A stretch of 64,000 bases of DNA from contig OZ231128.1 in NCBI GenBank assembly GCA_965153355.1, positions 30,194,001 through 30,258,000 of the forward strand. Reading direction: 5' to 3'. Shown here one piece after another: positions 55,376 to 64,000 of this stretch. Position numbers and translations under genes: made by a program. The stretch is from Flaccisagitta enflata. Taxonomy: Eukaryota > Chaetognatha > Sagittoidea > Aphragmophora. The first letter of the stretch is position 1. Every line of letters begins with the position of its first letter. The notes below the pieces were generated by a model, which saw only the letters and a list, made by a program, of their open reading frames with translations, ran no database searches and was not told the DNA's origin.

Positions 55376-55639
55376 GTGTTTTCCCTCCGTCGTGTCGTTC
55401 GACTTTTCCTCTTTCTTATCCTTTTACTCTGACTTAGTATGAGCGTGTGTGTGCGTGTGCGTGTGTGTGAGTGACTGTGTGAGTTCCCGCCATCTTACCA
55501 AGGACGCACTGACCTCCGGGATGAATGTAATTTCCCACAGTGAAAGAGAGTTAGGAAAACTGTCTCCCATCAACGAGACCATTATGGCCTGTGGATTCCA
55601 GAGGCCCATTATTCGAATCCAGACCAACATAGGCATGAG

Positions 55640-55780
55640 TAATGTACAGGCGAACCCCACACTGACTGTGAGATATACAGGCGAATCCCGTACTGATAGA
55701 CAGATGTACAGACCAACCCCATAATGACAGAGAGATGTACAGTCCAACCCCGTACTGACAGAGAGCTGTACGGAATTCCT
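55640..55780. repeat. About 37-bp minisatellite, 4 copies
   Basis: Units such as GATGTACAGACCAACCCCAT + AATGACAGAGA; copy one begins near 55640. Confidence 0.8.
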
Positions 55781-55789
55781 CTAGTAGCA

Positions 55790-56150
55790 GATGCAAAATC
55801 CTTTAAAAATTCTGTTTAAAAAAAAAGTGTTTTTTCATGTTATATATATATATTTTTTTTTGCAATTTAGAAAAAAAAAACGCCTAAAACATAAAAAAAG
55901 ATATCAGTCTTCACCCATCGTCTTTTTGCGAGATCCTAACGTATTCATAAACTCTAAATGTCAATTGCCAGTTGTTATTTGTAAAAAAAAGTCCAAACAT
56001 GGAAGATTCTTTGAATTTTTTTGAAGAAATTTCAAGATGTTTTTTTGGCCAAATGTGACTATCCATGGAATAAGTAAATATTCTCCATCAGATGGTACTG
56101 AGAAGTAATATGTGCGATTGATAGTGATGGAAATTTTTTAACCTTGAAGA
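55790..56150. other. Unassigned
   Basis: A/T runs; nothing recognised. Confidence 0.4.
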
Positions 56151-56164
56151 TTTTTTTGTTTCTC

Positions 56165-56312
<148 letters not shown>

Positions 56313-56448
56313 GCATTTCTGACCTCTGTATTACGGCGAGAGTCGCCTTTTTTATTGCACCAGTAACAAAAAGTAATAAACTTAGAATTTTTCTCAATTT
56401 CATTACGGATGAGTCCAACCAGCAAGCTGACATTAACTCATGAATCAT

Positions 56449-56545
56449 ATTTTGAGTTTTGAGTTTTGAGTTTTGAGTTTTGAGTTTTGAGTTTTGAGTT
56501 TTGAGTTTTGAGTTTTAAGTTTTTTGAGTTTTAAGTATTTTTAAG
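56449..56545. repeat. 7-bp (GAGTTTT)n repeat
   Basis: About 12 units, decaying into AAGTTTTTT. Confidence 0.9.
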
Positions 56546-56559
56546 TTTAATCAGCATCA

Positions 56560-57298
56560 AAGCCAAAATGCAGTTTTTTTGAGCCTGTGAGCTGACTCAC
56601 TCGGTTGCCAGCATCTTCAACATCATTGAGACATCTGGTTGGTGCTATCTGAGGAAAAAAGCGCTTTCATAACCATGAACTTCATAAGATATTTCCTAAT
56701 AAAAGGGCCTTTTTGGCTGTGATTGCTATAAACTAAAATGATGAAACTAGATTTTTACGTAATGTTTCAAAAAGTCAAATCTTGTAAGTTGACTTTTTTT
56801 CCCAACAATGTACTTCGTCCTTGTCGAAACGGCCGTCTATCATATCCTCATTCAAATTTTATTTCATTCATTTCGCGCTTCTGTTTATCTTCCATTACCA
56901 TTAAGGAATTTTCTCACCAGCTGTTGTATTGTTTCAGTTTTCCCTTCGACTATCTGTTATATCCTTCCTTGCTCATACTATGCCATCTTCTGCCACCAAC
57001 CACGCCAAATACCCAAATTCGGTTTCACAATTTCATTACCATTTTGCTTACCAGCGAGATGCTTTTATCCACTTTTGGAAGCCTGACAACAAGATATTAT
57101 ATTATGTAAAGGATCGCTAGTTTAAATCGTCCTAGATGCGTCCCGTACAATTCAACGATCTTTTTTTTTATTTCGTGATGAATCATGGTATTTAATTCCT
57201 GGGGGGACATGTTCATCTTGTGAATCAAGCTGATTTTAAAATGTCAAAGACAAATTTCCAGTTGCAGCCGCAAGGAGAGAGATGAATTGTCACCGTAT

Positions 57299-57300
<2 letters not shown>
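56560..57300. other. Unassigned; overlapping open frames
   Basis: 56738-57120 has three overlapping plus-strand frames of 63-123 codons. None has a recognised motif or splice support, and all three cannot be coding. Confidence 0.3.
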
Positions 57301-57301
<1 letters not shown>

Positions 57302-57371
<70 letters not shown>

Positions 57372-57382
57372 AGAGAGAGAGG
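57302..57382. repeat. (GA)n microsatellite
   Basis: About 40 units. Confidence 0.95.
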
Positions 57383-57394
57383 TCATTGGGGCAT

Positions 57395-57530
57395 TGAGGC
57401 AGGAGCAGTAAGCTCAAAACGCTCTAAAACACCGAAATAGTAAAGTGGGGACTGACCCACCGACTGACCAACCGACGGACGGACGGACAAGGTGTAGAGT
57501 CGCGTCGCACTCGACTACAAATGCATTTTT
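57395..57530 (-). mobile_element. Family A copy, partial
   Basis: GGCAGGAGCAGTAAGCTCAA, AAAGTGGGGACTGACCCACC, GACGGACGGACGGACAAGGT, GTAGAGTCGCGTCGCACTCG, ACTACAAA. Confidence 0.65.
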
Positions 57531-57952
57531 GATACTTCAGGTAGGAATCCCACTGAGAACTGCCGTTTATGTTCAGCTGAATTTGATATTTCGAGTTTTG
57601 TTCGTCGAGGACAACTTCAAAACCACAATGATTCTAAACAAGCCAAAATTACGTCCCATTTGTGGTTGGCAAAAAGTGTTTTCAGACTTCTAAATTCTTT
57701 CGCCTCATTTACATATTGTTGAAAACTTATCTACTTCAAATATTTAGGATTTTGATATTTCATCCTGTTGCCCTTTGATCATATAAAAGAATTTACATAA
57801 GTATTTGCGCCACTGATAAAGAAAATTTGCGACGTTGGCGTTGTAAAGAGTTCATGAACCTTACATTGTTTTTTCCAACGCGAGGAATGTGTGAATATGC
57901 ATGAGGACTGATGATGATAAATTTGGGTGAAGATGTGACTCCCCCCTTTTAC

Positions 57953-58024
57953 CAAAAAGTAACTACTTTTTGCAGCGCGTCTGCGGGTTCTTTTGAAGAT
58001 CCCGAATTGATCAGATGCGTTCAT
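57953..58024 (-). CDS. Candidate first coding exon
   Basis: On the minus strand ATG at 58024 opens MNASDQFGIFKRTRRRAAKS, SYFL and meets a donor TTTTTG|GTAAAA. This gives 24 codons, phase 0, basic in the middle. An upstream in-frame stop lies close by (TGA-TTG-ATG). It could be the start of a minus-strand gene, conceivably the large one, but the 18-kb gap and lack of linking exons make this speculative. Confidence 0.2.
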
Positions 58025-58360
58025 CAATCATGAGTCAACATTCTATGCTTAAGCCTTAAGGACAAAGGGGACGTTGAGCCTTACCTTTGTTGCACCGTGA
58101 AAAAAATGACTATGTACCCAGGGGAATGTTAAGAAAAAATGCAGTCTAATATTGGACTGTACCGTACTTGGTTCGAGATACTGAAAAAAAAAACGATCAA
58201 AAAGGTGAAAAGTTCGAGAAATAGGAAAAAAAGAAGAGAATTGACATGAAAAATGGTTTGCAATGTTTTTTGAGTTGACAATTTGTATATCTATGTTACA
58301 GGTCTCCTCTGCCGTGAACAAGAAGGCATGGGCCATCGAAAATTTGGCAAAATTGTGTTT
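58025..58360. other. Unassigned
   Basis: A plus-strand acceptor-like TCTATGTTACAG at 58301 precedes an open stretch (LLCREQEGMGHRKFGKI) that runs into the GA repeat; no donor. Confidence 0.25.
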
Positions 58361-58365
58361 TTATT

Positions 58366-58369
<4 letters not shown>

Positions 58370-58427
<58 letters not shown>
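58370..58427. repeat. (GA)n microsatellite
   Basis: About 29 units. Confidence 0.95.
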
Positions 58428-58428
<1 letters not shown>

Positions 58429-58950
58429 AGTGTTTTTTTTATTCGAATTAAATGCTGAATCAGCTCAGTACAGTTCCCCATTTTACAGTTCGGGGTTCAT
58501 TATATAGAGAAAGTGGGGCTTTCATCCAGGATTCCAGGTACATTGCAATAAACAAACATGGGTCGAAACGAACAAATCAAATCTTTTTTACACACGTGGT
58601 AGATTTTCATAATTTTTCTTATTCTGAATAAGGGTAAAAATGGTATATGCATAAAAGAGAGTATGCATAAAAGAGAGTATTTGTAAATCGTCGCATCATT
58701 AAAGACATTTCCACCCTCAGCCTCATGAGCGGATACAGATGCGCTGCAAACGATCTGTAGAAGAGCCATTATTGAGTGGGTCATTGAGACAATAATGATA
58801 ACAATGAAGAGCGTCGATAAAAACGGATCGTTTAGATGAGATAATGAGTCATTCCGTTTTATCGATATAGAAAACTAGATCATTGAAAAAACATAAAATG
58901 GAACGTCATTGGTCATTATGATTGACAAATACGGTCTTTTCTTGAGATAG
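58428..58950. other. Unassigned
   Basis: A duplicated ATGCATAAAAGAGAGTAT near 58650; otherwise unique. Confidence 0.35.
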
Positions 58951-58955
58951 TCAGG

Positions 58956-59404
58956 TTTTTAGTCGCGTGCACGCGACTCTACACCTTGGTCTGTCGGTCG
59001 GTAGGTCGGTAGGTCGGTCGGTCCGTCCGTCGGTCCGTCCCGTAACCTTTTTAAATTTTTGAAGTTTTTTACCAATTTTTAACATTTTTTAACATTTTTT
59101 TAGCATTTTTCAACAATCCTTAACATTTTTTAACATTTTCTGACTTTTTGACATTTTAACATTTTTTAACATTTTTTAACATTTTTTAACATTTTTCAAC
59201 ATTTTTTAACATTTTTCAACGTTTTTTAACATTTTTCAACATTTTTTAACATTTTAACATTTTTCAACATTTTTTAACATTTTTTAACATCATTTAACAT
59301 TATCTTACATTTCTTAACATTTTTTAACGTTTCCTGACATTTTTAACATTTTGTCTGTCATTTCCAGACGCACGCGACTGTTGCCCTCTTGGGCTTGTTT
59401 TTTT
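58956..59404 (+). mobile_element. Family A copy with TAACATTTTT array
   Basis: TTTTTAG with perfect hairpin AGTCGCGTGCACGCGACT, then CTACACCTTGGTCTGTCGG and a GGTAGGTCGGTAGGTC tandem. A 10-12 bp TTTTTTAACA array fills 59053-59360. The right end is AGACGCACGCGACTG, second hairpin GCCCTCTTGGGC, TTGTTTTTTT. Confidence 0.88.
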
Positions 59405-59656
59405 CAGGATTCAGAAAATGGACGTAAAACGCCCTTGAAACAGTTTTGTGATCGACCGATGGACCGACCGACGGACTGACCAAAAAGTGGACTGACTAAC
59501 TAACCAACAAGTGCTTATTGATGCCTTAAAACCTTTGAAATGTTTAAAACACCTTTTAAACAACTATGTGACGGACGGATATTCAGACTGACCGACCAAC
59601 CAACAGAGCGACGGACTAAAAAGTGGCTTATCGAGTCGCGTAGCACGCGACTAAAA
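59405..59656 (-). mobile_element. Family A copy, partial, adjoining
   Basis: GATCGACCGATGGACCGACC, a second GACCGACCAACCAACAGAGC segment, then AGTCGCGTAGCACGCGACTA + AAAG (inverted left end). It faces away from the copy before it. Confidence 0.7.
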
Positions 59657-59874
59657 GAAACAATCTGTAGCTTGATTTGATTGGGAGCTTTGTCCCACAA
59701 CGCAATTATCCCTTTGTTTTAAGTGACACTAATTCCCGGGAGTTTTCTTTGTAATTCCCTGGAATTCCCGGGAATTTTTTTCTAATTTCTCATAATTCCT
59801 GGGAATTTATATGAATTTTTCATGTGATCTTGTTGATTCCTGGCACATTCCTGCTTACTGCTTTTTGTTTTTTA

Positions 59875-60893
59875 CATGTTCCTGCTTATTCCTACTTGTT
59901 TTTGGGAATGAACAGGAACATGTATGAAACATGCAGGAATTAGCAGGAACATACTTAAGATCTGCATAAATTAGCAGGAATATGTATGAAACAAAAGGGA
60001 ATAAGCAGGAACTTGCATAAAATATGCAGGAATAAATGAGAACATGTATAAAACATTCAGGAATTAGCAGGAACATTCACAAGAAATGCATGAATCAACA
60101 AGAACATGTATGAGACATGTAGAAATTAGCAGGAACATGCATGAAACAAGCAGAAATGAACAGGAACATACATGAAACAGTCAGGAATTAGCAGGAACAT
60201 GCATAAAACAACCAGGAATTAGCAGGAACATGCATGAAACAAGCAGGAATTAGCAGGAACATGCATGAAACATACAGGAATTAGCAGGAACATGCATGAA
60301 ACATCCAGGAATTAGCAGGAACATGCAAGGAATAAGCAGGATTATGCATGAAACAAGCAGGAATTAGCAGGAACATGCATAAAACAAGCAGAAATTAGCA
60401 GGAACATGCATGAAACATACAGGAATTAGCAGGAACATGCATGAAACATCCAGGAATTAGCAGGAACATGCATGAAACAAGCAGGAATAAGCAGGAATAT
60501 GCATGAAACAAGCAGAATTTAGCATGAACATGCATGAAACAAGCAGGAATTAGCAGGAACATGCATGAAACATACAGGAATTAGCAGGAACATGCATGAA
60601 ACAACAAAGAATTAGCAGGAACATGCATGAAACAGGAATAAGCAGGAATATGCATGAAACAAGCAGGAATTAGCAGGAACATGCATGAAACAAGCAGGAA
60701 TTAGCAGGAACATGCATGAAACATCCAGGAATTAGCAGGAACATGCAAGAAACAAACAGGAATTAGCAGGAACATGCATGAAACAAGGAGGAATAAGCAG
60801 GAATATGCATGAAACAAGCAGGAATTAGCAGGAACATGCATGAAACAAGCAGGAATATACATGAAACAAGCAGGAATTAGCAGGAACATGTAT
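59875..60893. repeat. 31-bp minisatellite, about 32 copies
   Basis: The unit is CATGAAACAAGCAGGAATTA + GCAGGAACATG, with sub-repeats (CAGGAA) and several deleted units. Confidence 0.95.
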
Positions 60894-61740
60894 TAGCGAG
60901 AAAAAGTTTTGGTGAGAAATTTTATCGAGAAAAATTTTAGCGAGAAAAAATTTTAGCAAGAAATTTCAGCAAGAAAAATTTTAGCAAAAAAAATTTTAGC
61001 GAAAAAAAGATTTAGCGAGAAAAATTTTAGCATGAAAAATTTTAGCGAGAAAAAATTTCAGCGAAAAAGAATTTTAGCAAAAAAAATTTTAGCATAAAAA
61101 ATTTAGCAAAAAAGATCTTAACAAGAAAAATTTTTGAAATTTTAGCAAAAAAAAAAAAATGTAGGAAAAAAATTTTAGTGAGAAAAAATTTTGGCGAGAA
61201 AAAATTTTGGCGAGAAAAATTTTAGCGAGAAAAATTTTAGCGAGAAATTTTAGCAAAAAAAAATTTTAGCAAAAAACATTTTAGTAAAAAAAATTTTAGC
61301 GAGAGAAAAAAATTTTAGAAAATTTTAGAAAATTTTAGCAAAAAATAATTTAAGAAAGAAAAATTTTAGTGAGAAAAAAATTTAGCGAGAAAAAATTTTA
61401 GTGAAAAAAAATTACCGAGAAAAAGTTTTGGCAAAAAAAACATTAGCGAGGAAAAATTATAGCGAGAAAAAATTTTAGCGAGAAAAAATCTTAGCAAGAA
61501 AAAATTTTAGCGGGAAAAAATTTTAGCAAAAAAAAATTTTAGCAAAAAAAAATTTTAGCGAAAAAAATCTTAGCGAGAAAAAAAAATTTAAGCGAGAAAA
61601 AAAAATTTCAGCAAAAAAAAATTAAAGAGAAAAAATTTTAGTGTGAAAAATTTTTAGCGAGAAAAGATATTAGTGAGAAAATTTTAGCGAGAAAAAGTTT
61701 TAGCGAGAAAAAGTTTTGGTGAAAAAGATTTTAGCTTGTG
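60893..61740. repeat. 16-17 bp minisatellite AGCGAGAAAAAATTTT
   Basis: About 50 units with frequent A-run length changes and AGCAAAAAAAATTTT variants. Confidence 0.92.
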
Positions 61741-61768
61741 TACTTTTGTTCTTTCATTCGCTCGTTCA

Positions 61769-61769
<1 letters not shown>

Positions 61770-61841
<72 letters not shown>

Positions 61842-61880
61842 CAGAGAGACAGATAGAGGTTAGTCTCTCTCTCTCGTACT
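61770..61880. repeat. (GA)n with GACA units
   Basis: GA and GACAGA blocks ending in CTCTCTCTC on the same strand, so it can fold. Confidence 0.9.
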
Positions 61881-62208
61881 ATGACGTAATACTTCCTCGC
61901 TCAATTTTCATGATAGAAATGGCGCTTAAAAGATAAGCCTTGACCGTTTTTGATTGGCCAATTATCAAATGAGTAAATCTCGCCTCCCCGCTACAGGAGT
62001 GAGATCGCAACCTTCATTAATTAATTGGAAGACTATATAAGTTCCAAAAAACCTCACTTTAAACCATAAAAAGAAAGGGAACCTTTACTTTTAATTCCCG
62101 GGAATTCCCGGTAATTGAATGACAAATATCAATCTCATTCCTGAATCAGGAGTCAGGAATCAGGAATTCAGGAATGACAAGGAATCACTCCCGGGAATTA
62201 ATATCACT

Positions 62209-62700
62209 ATTATTTGCGTTGTGTGTCCCTCCACAGTATTTAGGGCGGAAGATTTTTTTCTCAAGGAAGGCAAAAGAAAAAAAATAACACGTTGTGGTGA
62301 GTAAAATTCGATGAAATAAAAATTGATTTGCGGATGAAGAAAATAAAAATCACGAGGAAGCAGAAAATGATTAGAAAAAATGTATACAGTGTCTTCAATA
62401 GTGGTTTACTTATTCTAGATAGATGGCGTGCCTCTCATGGTCATCCCTTTGACTTATTCTTTTTTTCCTCCTTTAGAATATTGTTTGACGTTTTTTGTAT
62501 AAAAATTTCAAGGGTTGAAGTCAACCAGTTTGTCCGTAGCACTCATTTGGAGCATTATATGTATCGTTGGTTTTGACTAAAAAAATTGGATTGTTTATCA
62601 ATACTTTTTTTCCAAATTGCTCTCATTTCTGAATGGTTTCAGCTGCAGATGCCAGATAGATCTCAAGTTAAAGATAATTCAATGCAGTTGTTTGCAATTG
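62209..62700. other. Unassigned
   Basis: Unique AT-rich sequence with no supported gene. Confidence 0.4.
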
Positions 62701-62704
62701 TAAT

Positions 62705-62775
62705 CATCAGTCTGTCCATCTGTCCATCCGTCTGTCTGTCTTTCCATCTGTCTGTCTGTCTCTACATCCATCTGC
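62705..62775. repeat. (TCTG)n-rich stretch
   Basis: TCTGTCCATCTGTCCATCCG and TCTGTCTGTCTTTCCATCTG. Confidence 0.8.
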
Positions 62776-63038
62776 CCATCGCGTCGGTTCTACATTCTCC
62801 AATGGCCCTAAAATAACCTTTGCATCACAGTTTCTGATTCCATTTTGTGATCTGGAAATCAACTTTCACAGAAACTTCATCAAACAAGCATTCTCTCACA
62901 TGATTTCTAAATCACAATGTTGAAAACGGTTTTTCATTATTTCCCTTAAACTAAGTGAAATTATTTTTTACCAATCTGGCATCTGTAACTCAAACTATTA
63001 GAAAATGACTTAAACAGTGGGTGGCATGCCTCATGGGT

Positions 63039-63621
63039 ACTATCTAGAACATAAGTATATCGACAGTATGGGGATTGATTAATTTAGCAGTATAGGAATC
63101 ATAGAAAAACCGCCAAAATATGTCAGATACTTAATAATATGTCTTTGGGATTCAACAACTAACTGTACGTGGATTATCTAAGCACTTTAACACAAATGCT
63201 TTGTATAAATGCATGATAACTCTCCTTCATAAAATTTTATTCAAAAAATTCCTCAGTGTAAGCCATGTTCTCCCTTCAGAATGATTCAGAGAGGTTGAAA
63301 TCAACCAAGATAATGTAGCAAAGGTGTTTGGCGCTGTAATGAGGACCAAAAATAGGGTAGAAAAAATTTCCAATCAATCTGAAAGGAGAGTTAGTAACTT
63401 GTAAAAAAACTAGATGCGTTTTTTTGGCCATTTTTCCATTGAAGTATCAATCTTGTTTTGCCTGTCAATTCTAAACCCCTTGAGCTAAAAGGATGCAGTT
63501 TGCGGCATTTGGTCAGAAATTCGAAATAGTTTCAGAATCTCACTGATTTTTATATAAATCTTTTATTCTAAATTCAGTTATTACTTAAAATGCCTGTCGG
63601 TATACATATGTTCTAGATAGT
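63039..63621. repeat. Inverted repeat about 560 bp apart
   Basis: GTACTATCTAGAACATAAGT (63039) is answered by ATACATATGTTCTAGATAGT (63601). The interior is AT-rich. TTTACAGCGGTAAA-type palindromes follow at 63625-63700. Possibly a decayed miniature element. Confidence 0.5.
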
Positions 63622-63892
63622 AAATGCTTTACAGCAGTAAAAGCTTTACCACTGTAAAGTATTTACAGCGGTAAAATTTTTACTGTGGTAAAATCTCTTC
63701 CGGACTCGAGAACGCATTTAACAGAGCTTTTGCATTGTAAATCTGATACTTACCTTACATTGACGTCTTTATCGATTTCATTTCGATTTTCCAAATTTTT
63801 TAGGAAAAATTGAAAAATGAACGGCATCGACGAAACGAACCAAAACCGATAACCAACAAACTGGCCTCGACCTGAAGACCAACCACATAACT
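63622..63892. other. Palindromic GTAAA repeats then unique sequence
   Basis: CTTTACAGCAGTAAAAGCTT, TACCACTGTAAAGTATTTAC and AGCGGTAAAATTTTTACTGT form a short cluster of alternating palindromes at 63625-63700. Confidence 0.6.
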
Positions 63893-63966
63893 CTCACACA
63901 CACACACAGTCACACACACAAACAGTCAAACACACAAACAGTCAAACACACAAACAGACGCAGACA

Positions 63967-64000
<34 letters not shown>
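63893..64000. repeat. (CA)n microsatellite running off the window
   Basis: CA units with CAGT and CAAA interruptions, then a clean CA run to the last base. Confidence 0.95.

Larger units (their letters stand above)
59722..62208. mobile_element. 2.5-kb inverted-repeat-bounded block filled by minisatellites
   Basis: Left AGTGACACTAATTCCCGGGA and right (inverted) AGTGATATTAATTCCCGGGA begin the block from both sides. AATTCCCGGGAATTCCCGG recurs just inside each end (59765, 62098). Between them lie two minisatellites and a GA-rich stretch. No transposase is present. A clear target duplication was not found. Confidence 0.7.

Noticed and set aside
62030-62304. TATATAAG at 62033 followed by a 61-codon frame as a promoter and small gene
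   Set aside because: The frame lies inside the CCCGGGAATT/CAGGAATCAGGA repeats at the edge of an inverted-repeat block, and no start-site or splice signal supports it.

Overview
The window looks like nuclear DNA of an animal, probably a marine or aquatic invertebrate. It has spliced genes with introns up to about 7 kb, canonical GT-AG junctions, poly-CAA glutamine tracts, TA-flanked miniature inverted-repeat elements, a hAT-type element with an 8-bp target duplication, and an extreme load of simple repeats. I cannot name the species or the phylum from the sequence.

One gene can be supported well. It runs on the minus strand from at least 29.2 kb down to 11.7 kb. I could chain eleven exons by splice sites and reading-frame phase: 29164-29245, 27956-28198, 20572-20888, 19923-20028, 19414-19776, 19058-19179, 18334-18646, 14814-18005, 14196-14398, 12901-13043 and 11722-11829. 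Together they give about 1,730 codons. All but one junction agree in phase; the 20572/20028 junction does not and suggests a small exon I did not find. The product is a very large, low-complexity protein (Ser, Gln, His and Pro rich, with acidic and basic patches) that I do not recognise. Its first and last exons are not identified. Weaker exon candidates lie at 39.8, 37.1, 34.6 and 58.0 kb upstream and at 8.1 kb downstream. A broken cysteine-rich reading frame lies at 494-1055 on the plus strand. No other convincing genes were seen.

The rest is repeats. Family A has about 25 copies or fragments. One end starts T-rich and carries a short perfect or near-perfect hairpin followed by (GTCCGTCC)n-like sequence. 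The other end carries a copy of one hairpin arm, often a second hairpin, then TTGTTTT. Family B has about eight copies or half copies; it is a foldback bounded by CTTTTTGGGCAGCGG, with copy-specific long arms and a core of about 20-bp tandem repeats. In both families the paired segments agree within a copy while differing between copies. TA-flanked CAG...CTG elements occur at 1198, 3203, 31942 and 38512. A nested element at 50242 has a TACA duplication with an unoccupied paralogous site in the window, and a 1.34-kb hAT-like element at 26219 interrupts a family A copy.

Layout: 0-6 kb, element clusters and a pseudogene; 6-11.6 kb, microsatellites and family B; 11.7-29.3 kb, the gene, with microsatellites crowding its splice sites; 29.8-44 kb, minisatellites, long GT/GA/ATC tracts and family A copies; 45-51.5 kb, a 78-bp minisatellite and nested elements; 51.5-59.7 kb, scattered family A copies; 59.7-62.2 kb, a large inverted-repeat-bounded block of minisatellites; 62.2-64 kb, mostly unique sequence ending in a CA repeat.
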